A stretch of 64,000 nucleotides of DNA from Dolomedes plantarius (lineage: Eukaryota; Arthropoda; Arachnida; Araneae; Dolomedidae), in assembly GCA_907164885.2 (NCBI GenBank), contig OU015495.1, positions 210,812,092 to 210,876,091 on the forward strand, in the 5' to 3' direction. A program made the position numbers and the translations under genes. Below are positions 61,301 through 64,000 of the stretch, piece after piece. Below the pieces are notes generated by a model. The model had not been told where the DNA came from, did no database searches, and worked only from the letters and a program-made list of their open reading frames with translations. The stretch's first letter is position 1; each line of letters opens with the position of its first letter.

Positions 61301-63809
61301 AGCAAGGTCCGGGTCTGTCTGTCGGTCACACTCTCCGGGTGTACCGCCTCAATGCATGCGTGTGTGCGGCCTATGAAACTTACAGCCATGAAATTTGGCA
61401 CACGGGTAGTGCAGACTATGGGAAAGTGCACCTCGAAGCCCGAATTTTAAATTTTATTCTAGAAAAGTTTTTATTTTATGTTTTGTGGGATATTTTATGT
61501 TTTTTTAACTTCAGATTACGATATCTCGGCAAAAAATGATCTTAGAATTTTCATCTTTTTACAGTCTACGACTACAGACATTTCTCCCTCAAACAAAACC
61601 TCATTTGTTTAAAAATAATTTAAAACAGACTAATATTTTCATCACAATATTAAACCCACTTTTTCGAGAAATTTACGCACTTTTGAGCATCTATGGTCGA
61701 TACTCTTCATGTGTTTATTTTACAAAGAAAATATTTACATCATCTGGAAGATGAAAGCTTTCTCATTCATATAAACCTCATTTCAAGTCTCTATCTTAAA
61801 ATTTCGATTTTTAATTGAATTTTAAAGAACGATACTTAACACAAATTTTCTATCGGTTCTTCAAATGCAAAAAATGACAAATTCTCCCCTTGGGTTGTAA
61901 ACAATGATTGAATCATTCATTCACTTGATTCATTCATCGTCTTCCTTTGATGGCTTGAGCGTAGCTGGGCGAAGCCCGGCTAGTTTGTAATAATGAAGCA
62001 GTTTATAGTCTTATTTCAAAATTTAAAATTAAAGACGAAGTTTTAATACGAAGATGTTTAAAACCAAATTATCTGAATCATTCTGCTTTGTTTGAATAAA
62101 TGGCATCCAAGAGGGTAAATCCAAAGGACTGAATATGGCAGTAAGAACATCAGAAATTTCATAAAATTAATAAGTACCTATTAAAAATATATACATGTTA
62201 GTTTATATAGATTTTGTTTTCACCTAATAACTTGAAGTTTTATTCAGTATCTTATGCATTTGACCAGGAATGTCCGTACGGTAATGAGCCTTCCCAGGTG
62301 AGACCCCAGTTGAATGATTATTCCTTAAATTTGACGATGAGAAGATGTTGAAGCCTTTTTATTGATGTTTTAAGGAATTACATATTAACTCTAGTGCCCC
62401 ATTGGAGTACAGCCACCTTATCCATACACCTCTATATCTGATAAATAACTGCTTGTTGTTTTAATAAAAAGGCTTTTCAATCGTAGAGAAATTATGAGTT
62501 CACGGAATAAAGTATTTTGTCTCTGAAATCTGGAGGGGGGAGGGGAACAACTCAGTTTCATTCTTAGGTATTCGTGTGAACAGAAAGATGACATTAAACA
62601 TTGATTGTGTATATCTTAAAAGATTATTTAGTCAGATACTGAATATTTAACTAATTGAAGGTCAGTATGATTATTTCTGTATTTATTTAGTAGTCTATTT
62701 AAACTGTGTTATTTGAAAATGAATTTTAGACTAAAGTTCATAATATCTTATATTGTGACTACAATCTATTCTTCTTAATTAAAGTTGTTAACATTATATT
62801 TAACATATCATGAGAAAATTATATGAGATGAAAAGCAGAGAAAGTAAGAATAAATACAGCATACTATTGTATTCATTATTAAGCTCTCTCTTTATTTTAA
62901 AAATTATCTAAAGAATAGCAAACTTTAAGAGTTCAAATAAAATTTCACACTTACTGCTTAAATATCTGACATCAAATAACCGAACTAAACTTATAAATAT
63001 TACACATTGATTGTATTCTTTAAGTAAAATTTACTTAAAATATAAACAGATAAAGTATTGCATACATATATGTGTACAAGGCAGTTTTACATGTTTTGCT
63101 TGAAGAGGCAAGAGTTGAATTTGTTATTTCCCCTCCCAAAACAAAAAGGTTATACGGGAGTTTAACATTTTAAATGAAGGTTATACACCCTGAAAAAGAA
63201 AATATATTCAAATGCATTGTTAAATGCATTGTATGAATTGTTAAGTTTGTGATAGCACTAACCGATTTTTCAACTTGCTAAGATATGAACAGTTAATTTC
63301 ATTTGGAATTTTTCCTAATGATGCCGAATGGATTTTCCTAATGGTAGATGCCGAAATTATGTTTAATATAATTATAATTTATACAGAAATCCCAGAAATA
63401 GTTAGTGGATTAAGATTAAAATGATACTGACACTTGAAAAGAATAGAATGTACATCAGTCAGTATACTGTTTTTGCATTCTTTAAGATATTATTAGTACA
63501 ATATCAGCATATTAAGGTGAGCAATACTGAATTTTGTAAGTCATACGTTGTTACTCAGAAAAGAGAACTATTAAAATACCTTTGTCAAATAAAGTGCCGT
63601 ATGTTTAGCCACATATTTTAAACTCTGCTTTTTCAGACCATAATGTTTAATATTTTAAAACACTCAATTTAATCAAAGAAAGGAATTACACATATACACA
63701 TATCAATACCTGGTTCAATTTTGGCATCAGGGGTTATTCGAAACCTTGTTAGCTTTCTTTTAGGCATAACACCAGCTTCTTTAAACAATCCACAATATGC
63801 AGAAGTGAA
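49625..63809 (-). CDS. MRPL3: Mitochondrial large-subunit ribosomal protein uL3m, C-terminal five exons
   Basis: uL3 family component of the mitochondrial large ribosomal subunit, near the peptidyl-transferase centre. Exons on -: 63809-63710, 61039-60979, 57934-57826, 53884-53807, 49879-49625. All have GT-AG borders and joining phases, 200 aa in total. The first visible exon reads [15 protein letters not shown]; the next [19 protein letters not shown]; then the diagnostic [20 protein letters not shown]; then [14 protein letters not shown]; and the last starts [15 protein letters not shown] and ends in an acidic tail before TGA. The N-terminus with the targeting peptide lies to the right of the window. 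The gene is convergent with GOT2. Introns of 2.5-3.9 kb carry Helitrons and MITEs. Confidence 0.96.
52131..52182. repeat. 52-bp near-perfect palindrome without loop
   Basis: Two 26-bp arms meet at CATGAT-like centre ATCATGAT; one mismatch only. It lies in the last MRPL3 intron. Confidence 0.9.
52233..52280. repeat. Perfect 17-bp hairpin, 14-nt loop
   Basis: GTATGGATGCAAATGCA and its exact inverse at 52264-52280. It lies 50 bp from the preceding palindrome. Confidence 0.9.
54697..55057. mobile_element. pogo-like MITE
   Basis: The ends AGTAAAACCTCATTTATCC (left) and the inverse of CAGTAGAACCTCATTTATCC (right) are flanked by TA at 54695-54696 and 55058-55059. 361 bp, no coding capacity, in an MRPL3 intron. 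Confidence 0.82.
55132..55859 (-). mobile_element. Helitron H, complete, minus orientation
   Basis: On - it starts TCTATATATATAAAACAG at 55859 and ends GCGAAGCGCGGGTTTTCAC plus CTAG at 55135-55132, flanked by A and T. It is the uninterrupted relative of Helitrons A and C. It contains a (TA)n tract at about 55263-55325. Confidence 0.87.
56091..57490. mobile_element. TIR element with GCCGCCATCTTGGATTTTT ends
   Basis: TGTGTGCACGGCCGCCATCT at 56091 is mirrored at 57490. AAT flanks both ends. The interior has a direct repeat of about 90 bp (about 56217-56310 and 56379-56470, with AGCTTTTTTAATAAAAA and CGTTGGACT). No transposase is seen. Confidence 0.75.
57500..57669 (-). mobile_element. Helitron I, 5' fragment of the D type
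   Basis: On - it starts TCTATACTAATATATAAAGA at 57669 and follows D1 through GTAGAAATAAAGTTAGGGG, then diverges just before the TIR element ending at 57490. The 3' end is not found. Confidence 0.65.
58555..58806. mobile_element. hAT MITE, copy 2, exact 8-bp target duplication
   Basis: The left terminus CAGCCCAGAGG and the right terminus CTCTGGGCAGCCCTG lie between ACAGATGC at 58547-58554 and 58807-58814. 252 bp; shares the TTTGCCCCAGG blocks with the copy at 27147. Confidence 0.92.
58815..60978 (-). other. Remainder of an MRPL3 intron
   Basis: AT-rich with a G run at 59050 and A/AAAT-rich low complexity at 59520-59596; no gene or recognisable element. Confidence 0.6.
61288..61983 (+). mobile_element. 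Helitron J, complete
   Basis: Starts TCTATATTAATAAAGCAAGG after an A, ends GGGCGAAGCCCGG plus CTAG (61980-61983) before a T. 696 bp, non-coding. The 3' end is shared with the copies ending at 11609 and 14687. It lies antisense in an MRPL3 intron. Confidence 0.88.
61984..63709 (-). other. Remainder of an MRPL3 intron
   Basis: AT-rich intron sequence; no gene or repeat family recognised. Confidence 0.6.
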
Positions 63810-64000
63810 CTAACAGAAGAATATCATTATAAAAAATATCTTATGCATGAAATAAAACACAACTGATTAGTTCATATTGAAGAAAATAATAAAAGTCAAA
63901 AATTTTGATGAAACTAATCTGAAATTTACTGTAATTTGACAAATGATATTCTTTAGCAAATTTGAAATATTTCACAAACAGATACTTATTTTTGGTTAAA

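Noticed and set aside
63421..63621. 66-aa open frame on +
   Set aside because: It lies in an MRPL3 intron, has no motif, and its length is within chance for this AT-rich DNA.

Overview
This is AT-rich nuclear DNA from an animal, most likely an arthropod and possibly a chelicerate such as a spider. The evidence is spliced genes with long introns, a GMC oxidoreductase of the expanded arthropod type, many (TA)n/(CA)n microsatellites, and a dense, nested population of Helitron, Tc1/mariner, pogo-like, hAT, piggyBac, Harbinger-like and non-LTR elements. The lineage is an inference; no species is claimed. There is no bacterial operon, phage or CRISPR array. Three host genes are present. (1) The 3' half of a GMC oxidoreductase (glucose dehydrogenase-like) lies on + in five exons from 10849 to 25521 (308 aa). 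Its N-terminal FAD-binding half is not in the window, so 1-10848 is probably one of its introns or the gene is truncated. (2) A complete mitochondrial aspartate aminotransferase (GOT2) lies on + at 33325-43978, with 12 exons, 430 aa and all splice phases consistent. (3) The C-terminal 200 aa of mitochondrial ribosomal protein L3 (MRPL3) lies on - in five exons between 63809 and 49625, convergent with GOT2. Layout: 1-2888 is a 68-bp satellite array in which an 18-unit stretch recurs exactly 24 units later. 3608-8955 is a nest of Helitrons; one of them holds a second Helitron carrying a tRNA-like segment and a Tc1 element whose transposase appears to be split by a phase-0 intron. 9090-10243 holds an inverted pair of SINE-like repeats. 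The GMC introns hold two foldback elements, a non-LTR insertion with a perfect 13-bp target duplication nested in another transposon, Tc1/mariner copies, MITEs and a chimeric Helitron. 25.6-33 kb is intergenic and holds a Harbinger-like element with a nested hAT MITE, a pogo-like element interrupted by an intact Tc1 element, and more MITEs. GOT2 intron 11 carries a decayed piggyBac element and a non-LTR retrotransposon relic. 44.4-49.5 kb holds a ZBED-type hAT relic and a mariner element with very long terminal repeats. The MRPL3 introns hold Helitrons, a hAT MITE, a pogo-like MITE and several near-perfect palindromes. The three host genes act independently: extracellular or secreted oxidoreductase chemistry, mitochondrial amino-acid metabolism and mitochondrial translation. 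The main biology of the window is repeat dynamics around and inside them.
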